Shown one piece after another: positions 52,219-61,491 of a stretch of DNA of 64,000 nt (position 1 is the stretch's first letter; each line of letters begins with the position of its first letter). The DNA is taken from positions 62,001 to 126,000 of the forward strand of contig JAVEDP010000041.1 of assembly GCA_030841085.1 (NCBI GenBank). Direction: 5' to 3'. The position numbers and the translations under genes are program-made. Source of the DNA: Pyrinomonadaceae bacterium. GTDB lineage: Bacteria; Acidobacteriota; Blastocatellia; Pyrinomonadales; Pyrinomonadaceae. The notes beneath the pieces were generated by a model, which ran no database searches, was not told the origin of the DNA, and saw only the letters and a program-made list of their open reading frames with translations.

Positions 52219-52314
52219 GCGGGCGTCTCGCCCGCAATGAGCGCGAAGCGCCAACAGTGGCACAGACTTTAGTCTGTGTCTTCGTCAGCAGCCACACACT
52301 GAGTCTGTATCACC
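52219..52314. repeat. Two stacked palindromes: GCGGGCG element and family F copy 4
   Basis: GCGGGCGtctCGCCCGC at 52219-52235 is a perfect 7-base stem. It is followed by family F (GTGGCACAGACTTTAGTCTG from 52257, inverse arm ending TATCAC at about 52314; arms imperfect). They fill the space between convergent cysteine-dioxygenase-like and comEC genes. Confidence 0.8.
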
Positions 52315-52331
52315 TTACTCCGTCAGGCGAC

Positions 52332-55124
52332 TCACTTCTCCCTCACAAAAGTTTCCAATTTCAGATCCGCTCCATTTGTCGTGAACGTGATCGTGCCGCT
52401 GTTGCCCGTTCTCAATACCTGCACGCCCGCCGCTTCCCAACGCTTAACGACCTCAGGGTGCGGGTGCCCAAAAATCGACGTTTGCCCAACTGAAATCACT
52501 GCATAACGCGGTTGCGCGGCGGCGATGAATCCTGCGGTCGAAGATGTTTTGCTGCCATGGTGTGCGACCTTCACCACATCTGCGCGAAGAATCTCAGCGA
52601 AAGATGTCAATGTTTCCTCCGCACGCGATTCAATATCTCCAGTTAACAAAAATGAGCGTCGGCCCAGCAGCACTTTGAGAACGATTGAATCATTATTTTG
52701 CGATGGCAGTTCGCTACCCTGCGCTGGTTGTGGCCAAAGAACGCTCATGATTACATTGCCGAAACGCAATTGATCGCCGCCGCCAATTATCTGAATTGGC
52801 ACTCGTTGAGCGGATACAGTTTGTGAAAAACGCGCAAACTCCGGATCGCTCTTTGGCGTGCGCGCCACTAGTGCAGCGCGCACACGAAAGTTTCGAACGA
52901 CGTCATTCAAGCCATCAATGTGATCGGCATCGGCGTGCGTTGCCAAAATGTAATCAACATGATCGAGACCGCGATGCCACAGAAACTCTGAGACGACCGC
53001 TTCACCAATGCTGCGCGTGTCACGTTCAAATCTCTCCTCATCGCCGTCCGAACCTGCATCTTGCCGAAAAGGTCCAGGCCGCCCACCGCCGTCTACCAGC
53101 AAGGTCACGCCATCGGGCGACGTTATCAGCGCCGAATCGCCCTGCCCCACGTCCAGAAAATCTACGTGAAGCTTTCCGTCAGCCCGCGGCGCACTCCAGG
53201 GATGAAACACAAGTAGCGCAACAGCCGACAGCTGAGCAATCAACGCGAGCGTCAAGGGCAGGCGCAGCGATCGCTTCCGGGAGGTTGAAAGTCGTAAGGG
53301 CTGCCAGCGCCACAGGAGCCTCACCAAAGCCGCTAATGGCAAGTAGTACAAAACGTAAATGATTGCCGCCCAACCGCTGTACTCCGGCAAACGAATCGAG
53401 GCGATCCCGACTCTCGCAAACGGATCGACGCTGTGGACAGTTAACCAATTCAAGCCATTTGCCAAACTTATGAATGGACCAGCGATAACCGCGCTCACTT
53501 GCGCCAGTAGCAAGGCAAACACCGCAACAATCGCCAGCGCCGCCATCATCAAGCTCACGCCGATATTCAATACTAACGATGCGAATGAAAGCCGATGAAA
53601 ATAGACGATGAGCAGCGGCAGCAATACCACCTGCACGCTGGCCGAAACAACAACCGTTGAAAACGCATAACGCAATGGCCGTTGCAAATGAAATCGTTCG
53701 AGAACTTTTGCTGTCGGCGTCTTGAGAAGTCTGTAACTATAATTTGTTTGCTCCAGTTCAGCCCGCCATTGTCGTTCACTCCAGAAAAGACTTTCGCAAA
53801 GACTTCGTAACCACGGCGCGCAAGACGGTGGATAAGGAGTCTCGCGGGTTGGTCGCCACGCGCCAACAGCCGAGAGCTTTTGCAGCAGCGGCCACGACAG
53901 CAAAACGATCGCCGCAACGGATGCGAACGTTAACTGAAAAGACGGATCGAGCAGATCGCTCGGTCGCCAGGCAAGAAGGGCCAGCGCCGAGCCGCCCAGC
54001 GCATTCAACGACGACGCGTGCCGTGAAACTAACGGCGCCAGCACGATGACCGTAAACATTAACGCCGCGCGCACGACCGAAGCTTCAGCGCCGACGGCCA
54101 GCGCGTATGACCACAACACGCCCGCCGACAGACCGAATTGGATTGCGCGATTACTGGTGAACCGTCTCGCAATCAAGAAAACGATCCCGCCGAGAAAAGT
54201 TATGTGCAGTCCGCTGATGACGAGTACGTGAAACGTGCCGCCTTCGCGAAAGCGTTCGGAGGTTGATTGCGAAAGGAAATAGCGATTGCCGAGTAAGGCC
54301 GCATCCAACACGCCGGCCGTTTCTTTTGAGAAGTGAAAATCGATTGCGGTTTGTACTTTGCGACGCCATTCGTACAACCAGGCTAGTGGCAGGAACACGC
54401 GCTCATTTTCCAGCCGCTCGATCAACAGCGGACTCTTAACCATTGCGGTGGCGTCGTAGCCCTGCCGGTCAAGATATTCAGTGAACGACGCCACGCCAGG
54501 ATTGCGAAAGCTATCGGCGCGCTCCAGCCTCGTCATCACGCGCAACGACGCGCCATAGTGCAAATCGAGAGCGGCAAAATCCTGTTCACTGTTTTTCTGT
54601 GCGATGCGCGCCGACAGCATAACCACGCCCGACGTTTGCAGTTCCGCGTTTCCAGCTCGAACGTGGCTCACCTTTAACCGGAGAAACAGTTGCTGCGGCG
54701 CCAGTTCCGGTTCTTGTTCCAGCACCCCGGTTAATTCCACCGGCTCGCCAACCTTGATCACTCCATCTTCTAAAAGCCGACGAATTTGATTTGCGGGGAT
54801 TCTGCTTTTCTCAATGATTGCGAATGCCGAACCGAGGAACAAAATTGCAAACAAAACCAACGCGGTCGCGCATCGCAGTTTGTGTTTCAGCAAAGCCACA
54901 AGCGCAACTGCTGAGATTAGTGACCCGCAGACGATAAAACACCAAAGCGAATTTGAGGGGGATAACAAAACTGAGCCTGTTCGGAATAACCAACCTGATC
55001 CGCCTTGAGATACCCAGGGTGAATTGATAAGGAAGGTGCCAACGAGAATGCCGAGCGCAAACGCGCACGCGAGCTGCGCCAAGGGATAGGCCGCCACTGC
55101 AACCGCAGAACTGCGATTAGACAT
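52332..55124 (-). CDS. comEC: DNA internalisation channel ComEC/Rec2
   Basis: Inner-membrane channel for DNA uptake in natural transformation. N-terminal DUF4131 region with membrane helices and an OB-like section (EPVELTGVLEQEPEL), the Competence domain (LVISGLHITFLGGIVFLIARRF; AEASVVRAALMFTVIVLAPLVSR) and a C-terminal metallo-beta-lactamase domain with DVGQGDSALI, HADADHIDGL (about residue 728) and KVAHHGSKTS. Length 930 is slightly above the common 700-850. All zinc-binding His/Asp are visible. Together with the pseudopilin operon it suggests competence, though ComEA and ComF are not seen here. Confidence 0.92.
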   Translation of the reverse strand: MSNRSSAVAVAAYPLAQLACAFALGILVGTFLINSPWVSQGGSGWLFRTGSVLLSPSNSLWCFIVCGSLISAVALVALLKHKLRCATALVLFAILFLGSAFAIIEKSRIPANQIRRLLEDGVIKVGEPVELTGVLEQEPELAPQQLFLRLKVSHVRAGNAELQTSGVVMLSARIAQKNSEQDFAALDLHYGASLRVMTRLERADSFRNPGVASFTEYLDRQGYDATAMVKSPLLIERLENERVFLPLAWLYEWRRKVQTAIDFHFSKETAGVLDAALLGNRYFLSQSTSERFREGGTFHVLVISGLHITFLGGIVFLIARRFTSNRAIQFGLSAGVLWSYALAVGAEASVVRAALMFTVIVLAPLVSRHASSLNALGGSALALLAWRPSDLLDPSFQLTFASVAAIVLLSWPLLQKLSAVGAWRPTRETPYPPSCAPWLRSLCESLFWSERQWRAELEQTNYSYRLLKTPTAKVLERFHLQRPLRYAFSTVVVSASVQVVLLPLLIVYFHRLSFASLVLNIGVSLMMAALAIVAVFALLLAQVSAVIAGPFISLANGLNWLTVHSVDPFARVGIASIRLPEYSGWAAIIYVLYYLPLAALVRLLWRWQPLRLSTSRKRSLRLPLTLALIAQLSAVALLVFHPWSAPRADGKLHVDFLDVGQGDSALITSPDGVTLLVDGGGRPGPFRQDAGSDGDEERFERDTRSIGEAVVSEFLWHRGLDHVDYILATHADADHIDGLNDVVRNFRVRAALVARTPKSDPEFARFSQTVSAQRVPIQIIGGGDQLRFGNVIMSVLWPQPAQGSELPSQNNDSIVLKVLLGRRSFLLTGDIESRAEETLTSFAEILRADVVKVAHHGSKTSSTAGFIAAAQPRYAVISVGQTSIFGHPHPEVVKRWEAAGVQVLRTGNSGTITFTTNGADLKLETFVREK

Positions 55125-55197
55125 TGTCTGATTGGACTAAAGCGGCGGGGTGATTGCCGATCTGAGATCTCAGAATCAATTTTGAGATCCCAGCGTT

Positions 55198-55313
55198 TTA
55201 GAACTCGCTATGGGTCAAGCGCGCGACTGTCTCGACGTGATGGGTCTGCGGAAACATATCAAAACCGACCACGGAGTCAAGCGAAATGCCCGCCGCAAAG
55301 AGTTTGCTGTTCA
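55198..55313 (-). pseudogene. Displaced second copy of the rlmD 3' end
   Basis: In the same frame as the real gene, this encodes SLDSVVGFDMFPQTHHVETV ... TRLTHSEF followed by TAA, matching the last 28 residues of RlmD at 60270 with only conservative changes (Ile to Val, Arg to His). Similarity continues weakly upstream through KLFAAG versus KLLEGG and then stops near 55313. An open frame reaches 55470 but its N-terminal part has no likeness to a methyltransferase. The nucleotide match over about 95 bases is roughly 85-90 percent by eye, so this is not a recent copy. Confidence 0.75.
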
Positions 55314-55438
55314 CAAAGGGGGTCCCGGCGATTAACCTGAGCGTGTTTGCGATGATCGTGGCAATGCGAAAAGCTCGGACGTTTGCTAGTTGTTCGAGGC
55401 GATACTGATCAAAGCGTATCCGAGATGATTTCCAAAGA

Positions 55439-58400
55439 TCATTTGCATTTGCCCGACCTCCCGGCCGCATGAATCAGTTTCACTTCTGTTGCGGATAAAA
55501 CACGCTTGAAAATTTCTAGTTCATCAACACAGCCTCTCAGATAACCCTGACCAACGCCGGGAACGTTTCGCCCGATCTGAAGGCTAGCGGTATTTACCAA
55601 ACTCGCGGTGGGAGGCGTGAAAGTCATCATCTGAAGGCCATCGACGTACAAGGTCGCGGGAATGAGCGCGCATCGAGGCACCGTCACGGTGATGAAGTGC
55701 CAGTTGTTATCGGCGATGTTCGGGCCGGCGGAGACAAAGTTAATACCGTTCATTTGGAACCCAAGCCGCCCGCTGGAGAGAAAGAGATAATAGCCAATCG
55801 GTCCTGGCACACGCTTGTCAATTATCGGATTGTTGGCTACTGGGGTCTTGATCCACGCGTCGATAGAAAAGGATTCGGTGGCGCCGGTGCAGTTACCAGC
55901 GAAGTTGACTTCCCCTTGGGAAACAACGGTGGCGTAGTCATTAATGCCGTCGAAACATAGAGCGTTGGCAACCCAGCCTTGCACCCACGGACTGGGTGCA
56001 CTCGAGCCAAATCCATAGGCGCCGGAGTTGTTAGTTAGGCGCGTGTCATTGGCTGTCGTCGCGCCGGGGTTTTCGTCGAACTTCCACCAGTCTACCATCC
56101 CGGACGGAGGCGCTACGCAAGGACAGGAAGTACCTGGGGCTGCGCTGATCAAAACACTTGCTGAGGCGCTGGTGGGTGGCTCATCGCGCTCAAAAGGCCA
56201 TGGACCAGATAAAGTGGTGGCATGCGTGATCGTGGCCGTGTTGGGCAGCGTGCCACAATTTGTCGCGACTACCTTGAACGTGAAAATGACCGTAACATTA
56301 GGTGCAATGGAGGTGCCAGGTAGGCTCTTATACGTGGCGACCGTGTTTGGACTCATTATCGGCGTCGCAAAGAGCCAGCCGGACGGTGTGGTAACCGGCG
56401 TGACGCTTGAGAAAGGCGAGAGTGGCAGCGGATCTTCTACCACAATGTCGAATGCAGGTGATGTCCCACTATTGGTGACGCTCAACGTTATCTGCGACGA
56501 GCCATTTGCCGGAATCATCGCGGGCGTGAACTGCTTGGTGATATTCAGCTTGGGCTCGACGACTTTGACGGGCACCAACTTTGAATTGCTCTGGCACAAA
56601 GCTGAATTAACGGTCGCGAAGTTGTTCAGGATAGTCCCGTTGACGTTGCCTGGCACATTACAAACACGCGCCTTCATTTGAACCTTGAACCAGTTGTTGG
56701 TTGGATTATTGTCGACAGGTACATTGATCGCGCCAAAATTTAGGGTAACGGATCCGCCGCACGCGCCGGGAAACAAGGTCGGAGTGATGATCGGCGCCGG
56801 CAGCAGCGGAATCAGGCTGGATGTTGGACCTACCCCAGTCGCCTGAAGCCCGGACGGCAATGGATCGGTCACCGTAAGGGAGGGTGTGGTTCCCTCGGGT
56901 AAGTTCACGGTAATCTCGTAAGTCACCTCTTCGCCGATTGTCACATTCGAGCCGAAAGTATATGGCTGATTAGTAGCGATAAGGGCTTTCGAGATCGTAG
57001 GCCTGATGGTGACGGAACTTGTGTCCGTGTACTTTCCGCTTACACCCGTCGTCGGATCGGCATAGTTCGGCCCCTGCTCAGTGCTCGAATAATTTGTAAT
57101 GCTCGCGATGTTATCAAGCTTCTGACAAGTTCCAATCTGCGGATCGATTTGCAGCGTGTATGTGATGACGGCGATGTTCTTTCCGCTGGTCAGACTATGG
57201 GCCTGCAAAGAGCCCGCTGTCAGCGAACTATCCGTAAGTTCGATCCCCGCGGGCGTGAAGAAAGTCGCACCGCCAGTAAACGGGATTGCCACCCCGGTAC
57301 CGTCCCTAACTGTCAGATTCGCACCACCAGTAGGGACGACAAAGCCTGGAGGTATCGTATCGCTGACCTTGACATCGAACGCTCCGTACGGGCTGGAGCC
57401 CAGGTTCTCCACCACCACGCCGAAATCGACCAGGTCGCCCGCATCCACGTTACTCAGGTTGCTGTGGATCGCGTTGGGGTTGCTGAGAATCGTCGAGGTA
57501 ATCATCGTCGGGCTAAACCAGGTGTTGTACGGTGGCGTGACGCCCGGCGAGAAGACTCCTGCAGAATTGTCGGTCTTGAGCGCTGACTTGCGGATCGCCA
57601 ACTTTGGCTCGGCGACCTTAAATTGAGCTATCGTGACTTCGCTCGTTTTCTCATAAAAGGAACTTGCTTCGTTTGATGAAATCTGATTGGCCATTGACAT
57701 CGCGTCCACAAATGGATCATTTTGAATCTCCAGTGTGACGAGGATGTCGATCAGCTTACCGTTGAGTGGGCTGAGCGGATCGTCGAAGGACGGGCCGTAA
57801 TCAAATAACAGGCTATTGACGGGCGGCTTGGTGACGACAGGTTTGCCGGTCAAGTTCAGACTGCCGAACTGAAAACAAGCCGTATTTACAACGGGGATGC
57901 CAGCACACACCGGCAACGGAGAGGTGGACATTTGCGTCGTCTCAAGCACCGGCATCGGTAAGTAATCCGCAATTGAAAATTTCTCGATATCGCCATGCGG
58001 CAGTTTATATGTGAGCCGGAAAGTGATCAGGTCACCTGGAGCGAACAATTTGCTGGCGGGTGGGCTGAGCGTTTGGACGCCGTAACGATCTGTGTGCGCA
58101 AACGCTGATTTGGAGAGCAGGCCAATAAGTAGCTTGAAATCAACCTCCGTATCGTCCTGCATTGGGCCGATAGGTTGCAGAGTTGAGTTGTTCAGAATCG
58201 TGCCGTTGATCGTCGCTCGATCAAAGAGCTTATCATTTTGATCTACGCTGGAGTCGCCCGAAGGCACCGGGCAGAGATAGTTCTCGACGATACGCGTGTA
58301 GAACGTGATCTTGCCAATGGCCGGAACGCTCGACGGTGTCGTCAGCGCCCAACCGCCCGTCATCGATCCGGGGAGCGTAAAGAGCGCTCGCGTTCGGCCG

Positions 58401-59947
58401 TTTGGAAAACCGGTGCAAGTTAGACTGGTCACGATTAGATTCGCCGTGGAGAAGCTTGCCGTCGCACTGTGGAGTTGGTCCGTCACAGAGAACTTCGGGG
58501 TGTAAATCGGCGGAAAGGTTAAAAAGACCTGGCCGTCAGAGATGATGTCGTCGACTGTCAACTGATTGAGGGTGAAGTAGTCGGAAACCTTGAAATTGAG
58601 TGTATTAAGTAGGACGTCTTTCGGTGCGTTATCGGTGGGCGGGAAGATCGCGGCCACGTTGAGGTTGCTCTTAGTAGTATTGATTACTTCCTTTTCCAAA
58701 GCGATGGACTTGCAAACGAGGGTGTATTCCGGTCCGCTCGGATCCAATATCTCAAGTCCGCTTGGATCTCGGAGATCAAGCGGCGTCCAGTTGCCCTCGA
58801 CCGTCGCATTATTTTCAGATATTGCTGAAGCCCCGCTGTTGGGATTGAGAATCCATGCACCCGAAGCGTCTTTATCCGGAATGAAGAATTCAAACACAAT
58901 CACAATATCGGGTTGAGTTTGTGTTCCTCCGGTCCCGGTGAAGGTTGGAAAAGGAACAATCAATAAATTATTGTTTGCCGCGACGCCGACTGGCGGTAAC
59001 GTGGGCGGTCCGCTGCCGGAGGGGTAGATAGACGTCAAGCCTTTGAAGGCAAGATTGTCCGGCAATAAATCAGTGACTTTGAGGTTTGTAATAATCTGGC
59101 CAGGTGCGACGTTCATCGAGATTGTATAGTGGTGCGGAAAGTTGGGCCCGGTTGCCGTCTCGCCCATCTTCGGTCCAATCTCTGAGCAGTCGTCGCACTT
59201 CTTATCAATCGTGAAGAGTACCGGCGTGACGGTTCCGGTATCAATATCGAGCCCGTTGGTAAAGCCCATAGCACTGCCGGTAGGAGAGCAGCCGTAACGG
59301 AAGCCACCTTCGACTCTGATTGTCAGTAGGTCGTTGATGTCGGCTAGCTTACTTAGCTCCGCGTTGACGATGACGCCTGCGGGTGGTTGCTGAGGCGTGT
59401 AGCTGCTGAAGGGTAGTTCGATCACGACCAGTTGGTCGCCGGTTGCGCCTGTCATAGTTTGACCGGTGAAAGGGTGAACTACGCTGCCTACTAAGGGGGT
59501 GTTCGTATTCACGGGCATGAAAGTTTTGACGATAGGTGTCAGCGGTGATCCTAAATAGGTGGCACCGAGTGTTTGATCAAAAGAGATGCCGTCCAATAGT
59601 GGACCAACCGTTGATCCGTCTATCCCGCTGGCTGGAAAAATCACGTTGAGATAGGGGCCGTAACCTGGATTGGACCCGTATGTATTATTGAAAGCCACTT
59701 CGAATTTGAATTTCGAACCGATCAGGGCATTGGCGCTGTGGGTTAGAACGAAGTCAACCGGCGGGAGCACCAGGTCGATTGTCGCGGCTGGTCTGGCGCA
59801 TAGCGCGAAGGGGGCCACGAGAATGTTCGGGCTAGATGATCGAAATTGCGCATTGCCAAGGAGAACGAGCGCTCCAATCAGTAGGGCCATTACTAGTGGA
59901 TAAAAAAGCAGTTTGCACCGAATCGCGAAGAGGATGAGGGACGACAT
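55439..59947 (-). CDS. Giant secreted DUF11-repeat/LamG protein, adhesin-like
   Basis: 1502 residues. A signal-anchor (residues about 13-33) leads a Ser/Thr/Pro-rich extracellular chain of beta-sandwich modules of the DUF11/isopeptide-forming type, recognised by lines such as VTDLLPDNLAFKGL, VSDTIPPGFVVPTG, VTDPLPSGLQATGV and VEDPLPLSPFSSV. A LamG/concanavalin-like domain fills about residues 1279-1495 (GMVDWWKFDENPG, ESFSIDAWIK, IIDKRVPGPIGYYLF, NNWHFITVTV, YLRGCVDELEIFKRVLS). No sortase, PEP-CTERM or type IX tail is seen. ATG 59947 has CCAGGAG upstream. The gene stands alone between two copies of the rlmD 3' end. It may be a surface adhesin; ligand unknown. Confidence 0.82.
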   Translation of the reverse strand: MSSLILFAIRCKLLFYPLVMALLIGALVLLGNAQFRSSSPNILVAPFALCARPAATIDLVLPPVDFVLTHSANALIGSKFKFEVAFNNTYGSNPGYGPYLNVIFPASGIDGSTVGPLLDGISFDQTLGATYLGSPLTPIVKTFMPVNTNTPLVGSVVHPFTGQTMTGATGDQLVVIELPFSSYTPQQPPAGVIVNAELSKLADINDLLTIRVEGGFRYGCSPTGSAMGFTNGLDIDTGTVTPVLFTIDKKCDDCSEIGPKMGETATGPNFPHHYTISMNVAPGQIITNLKVTDLLPDNLAFKGLTSIYPSGSGPPTLPPVGVAANNNLLIVPFPTFTGTGGTQTQPDIVIVFEFFIPDKDASGAWILNPNSGASAISENNATVEGNWTPLDLRDPSGLEILDPSGPEYTLVCKSIALEKEVINTTKSNLNVAAIFPPTDNAPKDVLLNTLNFKVSDYFTLNQLTVDDIISDGQVFLTFPPIYTPKFSVTDQLHSATASFSTANLIVTSLTCTGFPNGRTRALFTLPGSMTGGWALTTPSSVPAIGKITFYTRIVENYLCPVPSGDSSVDQNDKLFDRATINGTILNNSTLQPIGPMQDDTEVDFKLLIGLLSKSAFAHTDRYGVQTLSPPASKLFAPGDLITFRLTYKLPHGDIEKFSIADYLPMPVLETTQMSTSPLPVCAGIPVVNTACFQFGSLNLTGKPVVTKPPVNSLLFDYGPSFDDPLSPLNGKLIDILVTLEIQNDPFVDAMSMANQISSNEASSFYEKTSEVTIAQFKVAEPKLAIRKSALKTDNSAGVFSPGVTPPYNTWFSPTMITSTILSNPNAIHSNLSNVDAGDLVDFGVVVENLGSSPYGAFDVKVSDTIPPGFVVPTGGANLTVRDGTGVAIPFTGGATFFTPAGIELTDSSLTAGSLQAHSLTSGKNIAVITYTLQIDPQIGTCQKLDNIASITNYSSTEQGPNYADPTTGVSGKYTDTSSVTIRPTISKALIATNQPYTFGSNVTIGEEVTYEITVNLPEGTTPSLTVTDPLPSGLQATGVGPTSSLIPLLPAPIITPTLFPGACGGSVTLNFGAINVPVDNNPTNNWFKVQMKARVCNVPGNVNGTILNNFATVNSALCQSNSKLVPVKVVEPKLNITKQFTPAMIPANGSSQITLSVTNSGTSPAFDIVVEDPLPLSPFSSVTPVTTPSGWLFATPIMSPNTVATYKSLPGTSIAPNVTVIFTFKVVATNCGTLPNTATITHATTLSGPWPFERDEPPTSASASVLISAAPGTSCPCVAPPSGMVDWWKFDENPGATTANDTRLTNNSGAYGFGSSAPSPWVQGWVANALCFDGINDYATVVSQGEVNFAGNCTGATESFSIDAWIKTPVANNPIIDKRVPGPIGYYLFLSSGRLGFQMNGINFVSAGPNIADNNWHFITVTVPRCALIPATLYVDGLQMMTFTPPTASLVNTASLQIGRNVPGVGQGYLRGCVDELEIFKRVLSATEVKLIHAAGRSGKCK

Positions 59948-60189
59948 CGTTAAACTCCTGGGTTTAAGGTAAGGCGATACCGTTCAGCTTGGAGTGTTGA
60001 TCTTTCGCTTACTGTCGCAAGACTTGTCTCTCAAAGCGCAGTAAATCGTTTTAGCTCTCCCGGGAAGTGACCGTAAGGCATCGCATGAGGAGCAATCGTT
60101 GAGAGTTAGTTGGCAATCAGCCTGAAGCTTTAGCTCGAGGTGAACGGCCTTGAGAGGCTGCAGTCAAATTCCGGTAACCGGATGCGATG
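59948..60189 (-). promoter_or_regulatory. About 240-base 5' leader of the giant gene
   Basis: Between the predicted transcription start near 60189 and the ATG at 59947 no gene is seen. The leader ends in a Shine-Dalgarno CCAGGAGT. It contains several short inverted pairs (CCGGTTACCGG near its 5' end; CTTTGAGAGA/TCTCTCAAAG not in one stem). No known riboswitch core was recognised. Length alone suggests post-transcriptional control or a processed RNA. Confidence 0.45.
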
Positions 60190-60195
60190 GGGTGC

Positions 60196-60224
60196 ACAAT
60201 ATTCTCGTTTGAAGGTATTGTCAA
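60196..60224 (-). promoter_or_regulatory. Sigma-70 promoter for the giant gene
   Basis: On the minus strand TTGACA (60219-60224) is a perfect -35; exactly 17 bases on is TATTGT (60196-60201) as -10 (4 of 6). It is the best match to the housekeeping promoter consensus I found in the window. It points away from the rlmD end and into the 240-base leader. Confidence 0.65.
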
Positions 60225-60269
60225 ACTTTTTGCCGACTTAAAAGGGAAATCTTCATCAATGCGCGTGCT

Positions 60270-61460
60270 TTAGAACTCGCTACGAGTCAAGCGCGCTACG
60301 GTCTCGACGTGATGGGTCTGCGGAAACATATCAAAACCAACGATTGAGTCAAGCGAATAACCGCCTTCCAACAACTTGTTGAGATCGCGCGCGAGGGTGG
60401 CTGGGTCACACGATACATAACAAATCTTTTCCGGCGCAACGGAGAGAATTCCTTCAATCACACTGCTCTCAGCGCCGGTGCGCGGCGGATCGAGTAATAA
60501 AAGTTCGGGCCGCTCAAAGCCAAGCCAGTGTTTCAGCCATTCAGCCACGCTCATGTTTGCAATCTCGACGTTGTCGATGTCGGCTGCATCCAGATTGCGC
60601 TGCATATAATCGACCGCGCGCGAGTTCGCCTCCACCGCCGTGACTTGAGCAAATCGCCTCGCCAAAGGCAGCGTAAAAAGTCCAACGCCTGAATAGAGAT
60701 CAATCGCCGTCTTTCCCTTCTCTTCTCCGACCGCTTCGCCGAGCAACAATTCCAACAGCTCATGATTGATTTGGAAGAATGCTTCGGCGCCGAAGTAATA
60801 CGTCTCGTTGCCAATGCGCCGGCTGACTTCTTTCGAGCGAAAGTGCGTCGTGGCCGAGGCAAGCGAAACGTCTTCATCGCCCGCAACCGCTTCGATGTCC
60901 GTCAACTTTTTCGAAAGCGTTCCGTCGCGCATCTGCTCGCGCAAACGCTCCAGCGTCTGCTGCAACTCCGGTCTCAGCACCGCGCAAACCTCAACGTCGC
61001 ATACGTCGTGCGAACCGCGCGCAAAATAACCAAGCCGTTTAGCTTTCGGATCAAATTGCCAATTCGCACGCGAGCGATATTGCCATTGCGCGGGCGAAGG
61101 GACCATCACAATGTCCGGGACCGTTTCAATGCGCGCAATCCGATGCAGGCAATCGCGAATGATCTCAACTTTCGCCGCCAGCTGCGCTTCGTATTCAAGC
61201 TGTTGAAAATCGCAGCCGCCGCACAAGCCAAAATATGGGCAGGGCGGCTCGACGCGAACAGGCGAAGGCTTAACAACTTCAACGATCGATGCAAAGCCGA
61301 CCGAGCCGCGCTTGCGTTCGATCTTGACGCGTAGAATGTCGCCGGGCGCAGCGAGCGCGACAAACAACGTCAGGCCTTCGGCATGCGCCAGGCCAAATCC
61401 GCCGGGCAGCAGCCGTTCTATCTCAACCAGATTTTTGTCCTGGACGTCGGTAGGTCCCAT
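60270..61460 (-). CDS. rlmD: 23S rRNA (uracil-C5) methyltransferase, RlmD/RumA type
   Basis: Methylates a uracil (U1939 in E. coli numbering) of 23S rRNA. A TRAM domain (VEIERLLPGGFGLAHAEG), iron-sulfur cysteines in CPYFGLCGGCDFQQL and the SAM domain AIDLYSGVGLFTLPLA, with the catalytic Cys in YVSCDPATLARDL (about residue 353), are complete. ATG 60460 is not used; ATG 61460 gives 396 residues, and a TTG at 61463 precedes it. The gene's 3' end (last 28 residues) is duplicated in diverged form at 55198. The other three genes of this leftward unit lie upstream. Confidence 0.93.
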   Translation of the reverse strand: MGPTDVQDKNLVEIERLLPGGFGLAHAEGLTLFVALAAPGDILRVKIERKRGSVGFASIVEVVKPSPVRVEPPCPYFGLCGGCDFQQLEYEAQLAAKVEIIRDCLHRIARIETVPDIVMVPSPAQWQYRSRANWQFDPKAKRLGYFARGSHDVCDVEVCAVLRPELQQTLERLREQMRDGTLSKKLTDIEAVAGDEDVSLASATTHFRSKEVSRRIGNETYYFGAEAFFQINHELLELLLGEAVGEEKGKTAIDLYSGVGLFTLPLARRFAQVTAVEANSRAVDYMQRNLDAADIDNVEIANMSVAEWLKHWLGFERPELLLLDPPRTGAESSVIEGILSVAPEKICYVSCDPATLARDLNKLLEGGYSLDSIVGFDMFPQTHHVETVARLTRSEF

Positions 61461-61491
61461 CAATAGTTTCGCTGCTGTCTTGAATTCATAA

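Noticed and set aside
55313..55470. Extending the rlmD fragment to a 90-codon gene
   Set aside because: Only the C-terminal third resembles RlmD; the upstream part overlaps the giant gene's end and has no domain or plausible start.
56028..56681. Rightward 217-codon frame inside the giant gene
   Set aside because: Antisense to the DUF11 repeats; its Val/Gly/Thr richness simply mirrors the coding strand.
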